A DNA stretch of 32,165 nucleotides, taken from the NCBI GenBank assembly GCA_903858815.1, contig CAIOKE010000132.1:1-32165 (forward strand). The letters run 5' to 3'. The DNA is from an uncultured Planctomycetaceae bacterium. GTDB taxonomy: Bacteria; Planctomycetota; Planctomycetia; Planctomycetales; Planctomycetaceae. A program made the translations under genes and the position numbers. The notes beneath the pieces were generated by a model, which saw only the letters and a list, made by a program, of their open reading frames with translations, was not told the DNA's origin and searched no databases. Positions 17,331 to 24,986 of this stretch are shown piece by piece (within the stretch, counting starts at the first letter, position 1; each line of letters begins with the position of its first letter).

Positions 17331-18800
17331 ATGACCTCGCCCAATGAACTGCGTCTGCATCTGACTCGCCGGCACCTGCTGCAGTCCGGATCGTGTCTGC
17401 TGGGAACCGCCGCGCTGCACAGCCTGCTGCAGGAATCGGCCGCTGGATCGGAAACATCCGATGCAGCTGCGGCCGTTGGCTTTCCTGGTCAGCGTCCGCC
17501 GCATTTCCCGCCACGTGTGAAGCAGGTGATTTACCTGCATATGGTTGGTGGTCCATCGCAGCTGGACCTGTTCGACTACAAACCGCAGATGCAGGACTGG
17601 TACGACAAAGACCTGCCGGAATCCGTTCGCAACGGCCAGCGACTCACGACCATGACCAGCGGTCAGGCCAGGTTTCCCATCGCCCCCACCATGTTCGGCT
17701 TCAGACAGTCGGGCAACTGCGGCATGTGGATCACCAATCTGCTGCCGTGGCTGCAGAAATCGGCCGACGATATGTGCTTTGTTCGCAGCATGTACACAGA
17801 GGCCATTAACCATGAGCCGGCCATCAGCCTGATGCAGACCGGAAACCAGGTCACCGGGCGACCGTGCCTTGGGGCATGGGCATCCTACGGGCTGGGCTCA
17901 CTGAATCGCAATCTGCCCTCCTTCGTCGTCATGGTTGCCCGTCCGACAAACACCGAGCAGGTGCAGGCCATCTCCGCTCGTCTCTGGTCCTCCGGCTACC
18001 TGCCAGGTGAACATGCCGCGACACCATTCCGCACATCGGGTGACCCGATTCTCTACATCAATGATCCCCCGGGAGTACCGCGGGATATTCGCCGCACCAC
18101 GCTGGATGGCGTGAGGCGACTGAATGAAATCAGCCATCAGCGACTCGGCGACCCCGATATTCAGACCCGCATCGCTCAGTACGAACTGGCGTTTCGCATG
18201 CAGTCCAGCGTGCCGGAACTCACCGATATTGCCTCGGAACCGGAATCCACCTTCAAACTGTACGGTGATGAATCCCGCAAGCCGGGCACACTGGCCAATA
18301 CCATGCTGCTGGCACGTCGCATGGTGGAACGAGGAGTTCGATTCGTACAGATCTACCACAACAACTGGGACATGCATGCCAACGCAGCAGGTCGCCTGCC
18401 CAGCCAGTGCCGGGACCTCGATCAGGGTGCCTACGGGCTGATCAATGACCTGAAGCAACGTGGCATGTTCGACGAAACCCTGATCATCTGGGGCGGTGAA
18501 TTCGGACGCACCGTCTATTCTCAGGGCGGTCTGTCAAAGGCCAACTATGGCCGTGACCACCATCCGCGGTGCTTCACCATGTGGATGGCCGGCGGTGGCT
18601 TTCGTGGTGGCACAATACACGGAGAAACTGACGACTTCAGTTACAATATCGTCCGTGATCCAGTCCACGTTCGCGACTTCCACGCCACTGTCCTGCACCA
18701 GATGGGCTATGATCATGAACGCCTGACGTTCAAATACCAGGGACTGGATCAGAAGCTGACCGGTGTGCTGCCAACGCGGATCGTTCAGGAACTGATCTGA
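17331..18800 (+). CDS. DUF1501 protein with Tat-like signal (partner of PSCyt1 gene)
   Basis: A 489-residue member of the DUF1501 family, whose fold is related to sulfatases and alkaline phosphatases. The N-terminus has a twin-arginine-like signal, RRHLLQSGSCLLGTAAL, so export in folded form is likely. Family hallmarks are HMVGGPSQLDLFDYKP near the start, NNWDMHAN in the middle and WGGEFGRT followed by GRDHHPRCF near the C-terminus, the last carrying likely metal-binding Asp/His residues. ATG at 17331 is chosen because GGAAAG lies 7 bases upstream; an in-frame GTG at 17295 would add 12 residues before the signal. The gene directly follows the PSCyt1-DUF1553 gene and is probably co-expressed with it. 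Substrate unknown. It converges with the phosphate permease gene, 7 bases apart. Confidence 0.93.
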   Translation: MTSPNELRLHLTRRHLLQSGSCLLGTAALHSLLQESAAGSETSDAAAAVGFPGQRPPHFPPRVKQVIYLHMVGGPSQLDLFDYKPQMQDWYDKDLPESVRNGQRLTTMTSGQARFPIAPTMFGFRQSGNCGMWITNLLPWLQKSADDMCFVRSMYTEAINHEPAISLMQTGNQVTGRPCLGAWASYGLGSLNRNLPSFVVMVARPTNTEQVQAISARLWSSGYLPGEHAATPFRTSGDPILYINDPPGVPRDIRRTTLDGVRRLNEISHQRLGDPDIQTRIAQYELAFRMQSSVPELTDIASEPESTFKLYGDESRKPGTLANTMLLARRMVERGVRFVQIYHNNWDMHANAAGRLPSQCRDLDQGAYGLINDLKQRGMFDETLIIWGGEFGRTVYSQGGLSKANYGRDHHPRCFTMWMAGGGFRGGTIHGETDDFSYNIVRDPVHVRDFHATVLHQMGYDHERLTFKYQGLDQKLTGVLPTRIVQELI

Positions 18801-18807
18801 AAGACTT

Positions 18808-19914
18808 TCAGCCGGCCCCCGGCACCGGCATCATTCCGGTGGCCTGCATAACGCGGACCAGCGACCACGAAATGCCGCCGGATATTGGTATCGTCAGAAT
18901 CCACGCCCACGCCATCTTTTCCACGATGGTCCAGTTGAGCGCATTCAGACGTTTGGCCGCCCCCACGCCCATGATCGAGGCCGAAATATTGTGCGTCGTG
19001 GACACCGGAATGCCCAAAGCCGATGCCACCCCGATCACCACGGCAGAACTGGTCTCAGCCGCAAAGCCGTGAACCGGCTGCAGGCGAACCATCTTGTGCC
19101 CCAGTGTCTGAATAATTCGCCAGCCACCGGCCGCTGTGCCAGCTGCCATCACCACCGCACACAGCAATTTGATCCATGTCGCAATCTGAAATTCCTTCGA
19201 ATTCTCTGGCAGTGTCGTTTTCAGAAAACTGAGCCATTCCGGGAGATCATCAAATTTGCCACTGGAGGTCCCGGCAACAAGCGCAAGGGCAATAATACCC
19301 ATCGTCTTCTGGGCGTCGTTCGTACCGTGCATGAATCCCATCGCTCCGGCACTGATCAACTGCGTGCGGCCAAACACCATCCCAACCGTACGCGGCCGCC
19401 AGTTCTGCAGCAGAAAATACAACAACCCCATGATCAGCAGACCCAGCAGAAAGCCGCAGAAAGGCGATGAAAACATCGGCACGATCACCTTCCACAGCAC
19501 CCCTTTGCTCTGATACCAGTGGCGGCTGTCAGGCTGTGACCAGATCACGACGTCCCACGTTCGAGCGGCTGCGACCGAAGCCCCCAACAGACCGCCAATC
19601 AAGGCATGACTGGAGCTGGATGGCAGCCCCACATACCACGTCACCAGATTCCAGACAATACCGCCCAGCAACGCACACAACAGCACTTCCTGAGAAACGA
19701 TCGACGTATCCACCAGCCCGGCAGCGATCGTTTTGGCCACAGCAGTGCCCCACAACGCCCCCACCAGATTCGTGGCAGCAGCCAGCATCACCGCCTGCCG
19801 CGGAGACAGCACTCGAGTAGCCACCACGGTGGCAATCGAATTGGCCGTGTCGTGGAACCCATTGATGTATTCAAAAACCACGGCAATCAGGATCACACAG
19901 AAAATCAGCAGCAT
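18808..19914 (-). CDS. pit: Inorganic phosphate transporter, PiT family
   Basis: A 368-residue integral membrane protein. Both copies of the PiT signature are present: NGFHDTANSIATVVATRVL near residues 18-36, and HGTNDAQKTMGII with N199-D200 in the second half; two inverted halves of membrane helices surround them. PiT permeases import phosphate as a metal-phosphate complex using the proton or sodium gradient. ATG at 19914 is chosen because the protein starts directly with the first helix, MLLIFCVILIAVVFEY; an upstream extension to 20013 would overlap the previous gene. The DUF47 gene ends 19 bases upstream, and this pair is a common arrangement. Confidence 0.94.
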   Translation of the reverse strand: MLLIFCVILIAVVFEYINGFHDTANSIATVVATRVLSPRQAVMLAAATNLVGALWGTAVAKTIAAGLVDTSIVSQEVLLCALLGGIVWNLVTWYVGLPSSSSHALIGGLLGASVAAARTWDVVIWSQPDSRHWYQSKGVLWKVIVPMFSSPFCGFLLGLLIMGLLYFLLQNWRPRTVGMVFGRTQLISAGAMGFMHGTNDAQKTMGIIALALVAGTSSGKFDDLPEWLSFLKTTLPENSKEFQIATWIKLLCAVVMAAGTAAGGWRIIQTLGHKMVRLQPVHGFAAETSSAVVIGVASALGIPVSTTHNISASIMGVGAAKRLNALNWTIVEKMAWAWILTIPISGGISWSLVRVMQATGMMPVPGAG

Positions 19915-19933
19915 GGGAATTCCGAGGTCAGCG

Positions 19934-20563
19934 TCAGGCGTTCTTGAGCACAATGTGGGAAATGACGTTGCCAGCATCACGACAACGGTCGATGACCTTC
20001 TCCAGCAGGTCATACAGATCGCGCACCAGCATGGCCTGCAACGGCTCGTAGCGCCCGTTGTAGACCTCGCCCAGCAGACGCATAATCACGTCGTCAGCTT
20101 CGCTCTCCACGGCCTGCAGACGATCAGACAACATCTTCATCGTTTCCAGTGAAGGCATTCGCCGCAGATGCCCCACCATCTCACACAATGTCGCCGTGGC
20201 GCGATCAATCAGCTCCATCTGCTGCGCAAAATCCACATCCTGCAGCCGCTGCGGCGCCAGATTGAAACGCTCAGCAAACTTCTCAATCGTCTTCGGGATC
20301 CGATACAAAGCATAGGCCAGAGCATCTATGTCCTCGCGCTCCATACCCGTCACAAAAGTCGTCACCAGATCTTCACGAATCCGCTCAGTAATCCGACGAT
20401 CCTTGCTGCGCGTCAGACGAAACTGATCCAGCGGATGAGCATGCTTGCGATCCCGCAGCAGATCAATCAGCAACTGTGCGGAAGCCCGAGCTTCCGCCGC
20501 ACTTTGTTCCAGCAGTTCGCAGAAATGAGCGTCCTTGCTGAAGAATTTCTGGATCGAAAACAT
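19934..20563 (-). CDS. DUF47 (PhoU-like) protein, PiT accessory
   Basis: A 209-residue all-helical protein of the DUF47/TIGR00153 family, distantly related to PhoU. It opens MFSIQKFFSKDAHFCELLEQSA and contains the repeated helical pattern with Asp/Glu near DREDIDALAYALYRIPKTIEKF-type and ESEADDVIMRLLGEVYNG segments, which in PhoU-like proteins bind metal clusters. These proteins usually sit beside PiT permeases and are thought to control or assist them. ATG at 20563 has AAGG 10 bases upstream; ATG 20572 is possible but too close to that site. Longer upstream in-frame sequence is not conserved in character and overlaps the divergent CobW region. Confidence 0.9.
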   Translation of the reverse strand: MFSIQKFFSKDAHFCELLEQSAAEARASAQLLIDLLRDRKHAHPLDQFRLTRSKDRRITERIREDLVTTFVTGMEREDIDALAYALYRIPKTIEKFAERFNLAPQRLQDVDFAQQMELIDRATATLCEMVGHLRRMPSLETMKMLSDRLQAVESEADDVIMRLLGEVYNGRYEPLQAMLVRDLYDLLEKVIDRCRDAGNVISHIVLKNA

Positions 20564-20803
20564 CGCCAACATGCCTTGCGGAAAAACGGGCCCGAAAAAT
20601 TCACGGTTTCTTAACAATCTACCCCGTTCCCCTCGCGATACGTGCCGCAACGGTCGTTTGTTTTGCAAAAAACCTGAAATTTGGACCGTCTGGCAATTTC
20701 CTGCCAACTCCGCACATTCCGCCGGCCACAGTTGACCACAGTCACGCGGCAGACCAGAGTCTGGGAATACCTCATACCATTCACAGAAAGCTGCTGCTGT
20801 CGC
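20564..20803. other. Divergent intergenic region with palindromic AT-rich element
   Basis: Between DUF47-pit and the CobW gene. It holds a 10-bp palindrome TTTTGCAAAA (20661-20670) lying inside a wider pair of arms, ACGGTC (20650-20655) and GACCGT (20684-20689). It may be a control site for either gene, but this is only a pattern. Confidence 0.35.
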
Positions 20804-21826
20804 ATGACTGCTGTCCCAACCAGTCTGATCACCGGATTCCTCGGCACCGGAAAAACCAGCTCCATCAAATCGCTGCTGCAGCAACGCCCCGCAGCAGAAC
20901 GCTGGGCCGTTTTCATCAATGAATACGGTATGGTGTCCCTCGACGAAGCTTTGCTGGATCAGCCACAGTCAGATGACGTACAGGTCCAGGAACTGGCCGG
21001 CGGCTGCTTCTGCTGCGAAACGGCCGACCTGTTCAAACCCATGCTGGTGCAGTTCCTCCGCAGAACACGACCGCATCGACTGCTGATCGAACCCAGCGGC
21101 GCCGGACATCCGGCCAGCGTTCTCGATATGCTCCGCGAAGGCCCCTTCTTCCGTCAGCACCTCGACCTCAAAGCCGTGATCTGTATCGCTGACCCACAGG
21201 ACTTCGATAATCCCAGAACTCGCAGTAACCCGGTCTTCCATGATCAACTGGAAATGGCTGACGTCGTGGTCATTAATCACGTGGATCATCGCGCTGCCGA
21301 AAGTACCGCCGGATTTCGGCAGCACCTTGAACAACTCGATCCACCCAAACTGCTGATCGCCGAAACGACGTTTGGTAACCTCAATCCCGCATGGCTCGAT
21401 CTGCAGACTTCAGTACCTCGCCTGCCGGATTTTCCCCACGCCCATGCGGCTGCTCTCAACACAGCACTGCCACTGCTGCAGCCGCTGCCCGCCAGCCCCA
21501 CTCTGCCCGCCTCACCAGCACCCGGACAACCCGTACTGCTGCAGAATTCCGGACTCGGATGGTGGGCCTGCGGCTGGCTGTTTTCCCCGCATGACAGGTT
21601 CCCGCGACACGAACTGTTCGATCTGCTCGAACGCATCGCCGGTGTCCAGCGTCTGAAGGCCGTCTTCCACTGTGAAGATGACTGGTGGAGCATCAATCGT
21701 GTGGGTCACGAAGCCACGTTTCGCCGCAGTGCATGGCGACGTGACAGCCGCCTTGAAATCATCTGCGATCAACCCCATGACTGGACCGCACTGCAGCAGC
21801 AGCTGCTGGCACTTCTGCGATCCTGA
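20804..21826 (+). CDS. CobW/COG0523-family metal-handling GTPase
   Basis: A 340-residue cytosolic G3E-family GTPase. Seen: Walker A GFLGTGKT (residues 11-18), FINEYGMVSLDE, the metal-binding GGCFCC with C68, C70 and C71, EPSGAGHP, and a C-terminal CobW_C domain ending near WWSINRVGHEATFRRSAWRRD. The guanine-specificity motif is NHVD, where NKxD is usual. Members deliver or insert metals such as zinc or cobalt, or support nitrile hydratase; which metal cannot be told here. There is no long histidine-rich stretch. ATG at 20804 is chosen because the domain starts at once; the in-frame extension back to 20681 is Cys/Arg-rich and unconserved. It is divergent from DUF47-pit across 240 bases. Confidence 0.9.
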   Translation: MTAVPTSLITGFLGTGKTSSIKSLLQQRPAAERWAVFINEYGMVSLDEALLDQPQSDDVQVQELAGGCFCCETADLFKPMLVQFLRRTRPHRLLIEPSGAGHPASVLDMLREGPFFRQHLDLKAVICIADPQDFDNPRTRSNPVFHDQLEMADVVVINHVDHRAAESTAGFRQHLEQLDPPKLLIAETTFGNLNPAWLDLQTSVPRLPDFPHAHAAALNTALPLLQPLPASPTLPASPAPGQPVLLQNSGLGWWACGWLFSPHDRFPRHELFDLLERIAGVQRLKAVFHCEDDWWSINRVGHEATFRRSAWRRDSRLEIICDQPHDWTALQQQLLALLRS

Positions 21827-21871
21827 CCACAGCCCCGGCCCACCGGTCCTTTATCCACTGACACACGCGAC

Positions 21872-23818
21872 TCAGGACTCTGTCAGTTCCAGATACGGAT
21901 CCAGCCCCATATTCTCGTACTGCTCCAGACGATGCCGCTCCTGCTTCAGCAGGTGTTTGCGCTGCCGACGATGCATCCGCTCCAGAAAATTCTGCACGCG
22001 GCGAAAATATCGCAGCCACGTCCGCCCCAGCTCACCATAACGGTCCGGCAACGCCACTCGGCGCTTACGCTGCACTTCCTTCGGCTCTCGACACCGCAAC
22101 AACTCGTCTTCCATCGACAGAAAGAACTGATACGAACCGGGGTCGCCCTGCCGAGCCGAACGCCCCACCAGTTGCCGGTCAATCCGCTTCGAACTGTGCA
22201 TTTCCGTCGCAATCACATGCAGCCCACCAGCCCGACGCACCTCCTCCTCAAGCAGAATGTCAGTACCGCGACCAGCCATATTCGTGGCAATCGTCACTCG
22301 CCCCGGATGCCCCGCATCCTTCACAATCTCCGCTTCTTGTTCGTGGTAGCGAGCATTCAGAATCTGATGCGGAACAAGGCGATCCTTCAGCAGCAAACCC
22401 AGCGCTTCAGAGGCTTCAACGGAGGGCGTTCCCACAAGGATTGAACGACCGGCCAGACGCAGCTCCTGAATCGTATCCACAATCGCATTTCGCTTGGCGT
22501 CCTGAGTCGTGAAGAAGCGAGGATTCAGCCCGCGCCGAATACACGGACGATTGGTGGGAATGCGAGTCACTTTCAGGCGATAGGTCCGCCGCAGCTCACT
22601 GGCCGCCTGCACCGCTGTTCCCGTCATTCCCGCCAGATGAGTGTACTGCCGGAAAAAACTCTGCACCGTAATTCGCGCTGCCTCTCCGGTCGCTGCAGTA
22701 ATCGGCACCATCTCCTTGGCCTCAATGGCCTGATGCAGCCCATCCTGCCACTTGCGACCGTCCATCACTCGCCCGGTCCCCTCGTCAACAATCACCACCT
22801 TATTATCAACAATCACATAGTCGCGGTCACGCTCAAAGGCATGCTTTGCCGTCAGCGCTTTTTCCACCTGCGAATAAATTCGCTCTGTGTCGATCGAACT
22901 GAGCAGCGACGGTTTGGACATCAGCACCAGCTTGCGACAGCCGGCATCCGTCAGCCACGCATTACGCCGCTCAGGCTCGTACACATAATCAGTTCGCGGC
23001 TGCAGCTGGTGCGCCGCACGGTTGCTCCAGCGAAACAGATTGACCGTCGCCGGATCATTCGGTTGAGTCAGACCGATAATCAACGGCGTTCTCGCTTCAT
23101 CAATCAGAATACTGTCGGCTTCGTCAATCAGAGCAAAGTGATGACCACGCTGCACAGGTTCCTCAGCCCCCTGCAGAGTCCTCAGGAATCGCCGGACGGC
23201 AGGAGCCCCGTCTTCCTGACTGGCCCCCTTGCGCAGACGGTCGCGCAGAAAATCAAAACCCATTTCCTTGGACGTTCCATAGGTAATATCAGCCGCGTAA
23301 TTCTGTCGCCGCTCGTCCGTCTCCATCTTCTCCAGAATCTTACCAACAGTCAGACCCAGCTTTTCATAGACAGCCCCCATGATCTGACAGTCGCGCCCCG
23401 CCAGATAGTCATTCACCGTCACCACATGACAGCCCTGCCCTGACAACGATCGCAGAAAAGCGGGCATCGTCGCTGTCAGAGTCTTGCCCTCACCCGTCTG
23501 CATTTCTGCTATATGCCCCTCAAACATCGCGATCGCCCCCATGATCTGCACAGGGAAATGACGCATATTCAAGGTTCTGGCCGACGCTTCACGCACCAGT
23601 GCATAGGCGTCCGGCAGCAGCTGCTCAAGCGGTATGCCGGCTCGCGCTTCCCAGCGAATCCGCCGCGATTTCGCCAGCAACTCCTCATCGGTCAGACCCG
23701 TCAGCTGGTCGCTCCGCTGAATAATGTCATCCGCCATCGCTCGCCAGCGCGAACGACGAGCAACCTGGGGAATGAACCCGGAACGCACAGCGTGATAGAG
23801 TCGGCTGGAAAAACTCAT
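21872..23818 (-). CDS. Short SecA-like translocase ATPase (SecA2-type paralogue)
   Basis: A 648-residue SecA homologue, much shorter than housekeeping SecA (usually 830-1000 or more). NBD1 has Walker A Q107TGEGKT and a Walker B written DEAD (D232-E-A-D235), where SecA normally has DEVD, followed by SILIDEARTPLIIG. The preprotein-binding region (about 250-350) contains RDYVIVDNKVVIVDEGTGR. NBD2 carries TNMAGRGTDI and GRSARQGDPGS. The helical scaffold begins after YQFFLSMEDELL, but the protein stops about 80 residues later in a basic helix, so the helical wing domain, the two-helix finger region and the zinc-binding C-tail appear to be missing. ATG at 23818 starts MSFSSRLYHAV. No SecY2 or glycosylation genes are nearby. 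It may be an accessory export motor or a SecA remodelled for another role. Confidence 0.88.
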   Translation of the reverse strand: MSFSSRLYHAVRSGFIPQVARRSRWRAMADDIIQRSDQLTGLTDEELLAKSRRIRWEARAGIPLEQLLPDAYALVREASARTLNMRHFPVQIMGAIAMFEGHIAEMQTGEGKTLTATMPAFLRSLSGQGCHVVTVNDYLAGRDCQIMGAVYEKLGLTVGKILEKMETDERRQNYAADITYGTSKEMGFDFLRDRLRKGASQEDGAPAVRRFLRTLQGAEEPVQRGHHFALIDEADSILIDEARTPLIIGLTQPNDPATVNLFRWSNRAAHQLQPRTDYVYEPERRNAWLTDAGCRKLVLMSKPSLLSSIDTERIYSQVEKALTAKHAFERDRDYVIVDNKVVIVDEGTGRVMDGRKWQDGLHQAIEAKEMVPITAATGEAARITVQSFFRQYTHLAGMTGTAVQAASELRRTYRLKVTRIPTNRPCIRRGLNPRFFTTQDAKRNAIVDTIQELRLAGRSILVGTPSVEASEALGLLLKDRLVPHQILNARYHEQEAEIVKDAGHPGRVTIATNMAGRGTDILLEEEVRRAGGLHVIATEMHSSKRIDRQLVGRSARQGDPGSYQFFLSMEDELLRCREPKEVQRKRRVALPDRYGELGRTWLRYFRRVQNFLERMHRRQRKHLLKQERHRLEQYENMGLDPYLELTES

Positions 23819-24159
23819 CGCACACCAGTCTCTGATAAGTCCCCACAGGGAGTTTCTGCTGCAGCCACAGGTCACCGCAGCACAGTGGCAGTATACCGCC
23901 ACAACCCGGCAACGGACAGATCCGCAGCCCACACGCTCGCCACGGCTCGACACTCCCAACGCCACCCCCCGCCTGCAACGGCAGAATTCGCCGAAACACA
24001 TCGTTTTCCCGCAAACAAATCGAACTCACACCGGCTGCGACCTGAGTTGGCGAATTGCCCGCCGATCGTTATTTTGAAGCACCACGGACACGGCCGCATC
24101 ACACAGCGCGTGTTCCAACACTGCTTTCTTCCTTCTGTCCACCAGCCAGATCGCTCGTC
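23819..24159. other. Divergent intergenic region between the SecA-like gene and trpA
   Basis: About 340 bases with no credible gene. A weak hairpin, GTGGC (23885-23889) with GCCAC (23898-23902), is the only structure I noticed. No trp leader peptide with tandem tryptophan codons and no attenuator is visible ahead of trpA. Confidence 0.5.
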
Positions 24160-24975
24160 ATGACCGCTGTTTCCGACGTTTTCCAGACTACCGTCGCCCA
24201 GTCCCGCATGGCCTTCATGCCGTTTGTCACTGCCGGTGACCCCAATACGGAAACCACCGCCGCCGTCCTGCTGGCACTCCGCGATGCCAAAGTCGACCTC
24301 GTCGAGCTGGGCTTCCCCTACAGTGACCCTATCGCTGATGGACCTGTCATTCAGGCCTCCTACACCCGCGCCCTCGCAAATGCCATCACCGTCGAAAAAA
24401 TCTTCGCCATGATGACCAGCCTGAAAGGACAGGGACTCCCGCCGGTACTGGCCATGGTCTCCTTCGCCATTATCTTCCGACACGGCACCACAACCTTCAT
24501 CCGCGATGCCGCCGCTGCAGGCTTCAGCGGTCTGATCGTACCTGACCTGCCGGCCGACGAAGCCGAAGACCTCCTCGCAGTCGCCTCGGCCGCCGGTCTC
24601 GATCTCGTACAACTGATCGCTCCCACCACGACCGCCCGACGAACTCAGCAGATCCTGCAGGCCTCAACCGGATTCCTCTATTGCATCTCCGTTGCAGGGA
24701 CCACCGGTGTGCGTCGTGACCTGCCCCCGGAACTGCTCGACCAGCTCCGCAGTCTCCGCACGCAGTCCCGCCTGCCACTGGCAGTCGGCTTCGGAATCAG
24801 CGGGCCGGAACACGTGGCCAACCTTGAATCGGTGGCCGACGGAGTCATTGTCGGATCAGCCATGGTGCGACGCATCGCCGAAGCCGGCAGCCCGGCAGCA
24901 GCCGCCAAAGCCGCCGGTGACTTCGCTCGCGAAATGGCCACCGCCGCTGCCACAGCCAAACCGTCCCTCCGCTGA
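24160..24975 (+). CDS. trpA: Tryptophan synthase alpha subunit
   Basis: A 271-residue TIM-barrel enzyme that cleaves indole-3-glycerol phosphate to indole and glyceraldehyde 3-phosphate; indole passes to TrpB. Catalytic E49 (VELGFPYSDP) and D60 (IADGP) fall at exactly the E. coli numbering. Phosphate-loop regions SVAGTTGVR and GFGISGPEHV are intact, and length matches the family (268 in E. coli). ATG at 24160 is chosen on that alignment; an in-frame extension to 24055 is unconserved. No other trp gene lies in the window, so trpA stands alone here. It converges with the VWA gene, 11 bases apart. Confidence 0.96.
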   Translation: MTAVSDVFQTTVAQSRMAFMPFVTAGDPNTETTAAVLLALRDAKVDLVELGFPYSDPIADGPVIQASYTRALANAITVEKIFAMMTSLKGQGLPPVLAMVSFAIIFRHGTTTFIRDAAAAGFSGLIVPDLPADEAEDLLAVASAAGLDLVQLIAPTTTARRTQQILQASTGFLYCISVAGTTGVRRDLPPELLDQLRSLRTQSRLPLAVGFGISGPEHVANLESVADGVIVGSAMVRRIAEAGSPAAAAKAAGDFAREMATAAATAKPSLR

Positions 24976-24986
24976 TCACTGCAGCC

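Noticed and set aside
23819-24159. trp attenuator or T-box ahead of trpA
   Set aside because: I found no run of tryptophan codons, no terminator/antiterminator pair with a T-run and no T-box sequence.
22637-24163. Long open frames opposite the SecA-like gene
   Set aside because: They are antisense shadows of a GC-rich coding region; the minus-strand frame holds all SecA motifs.
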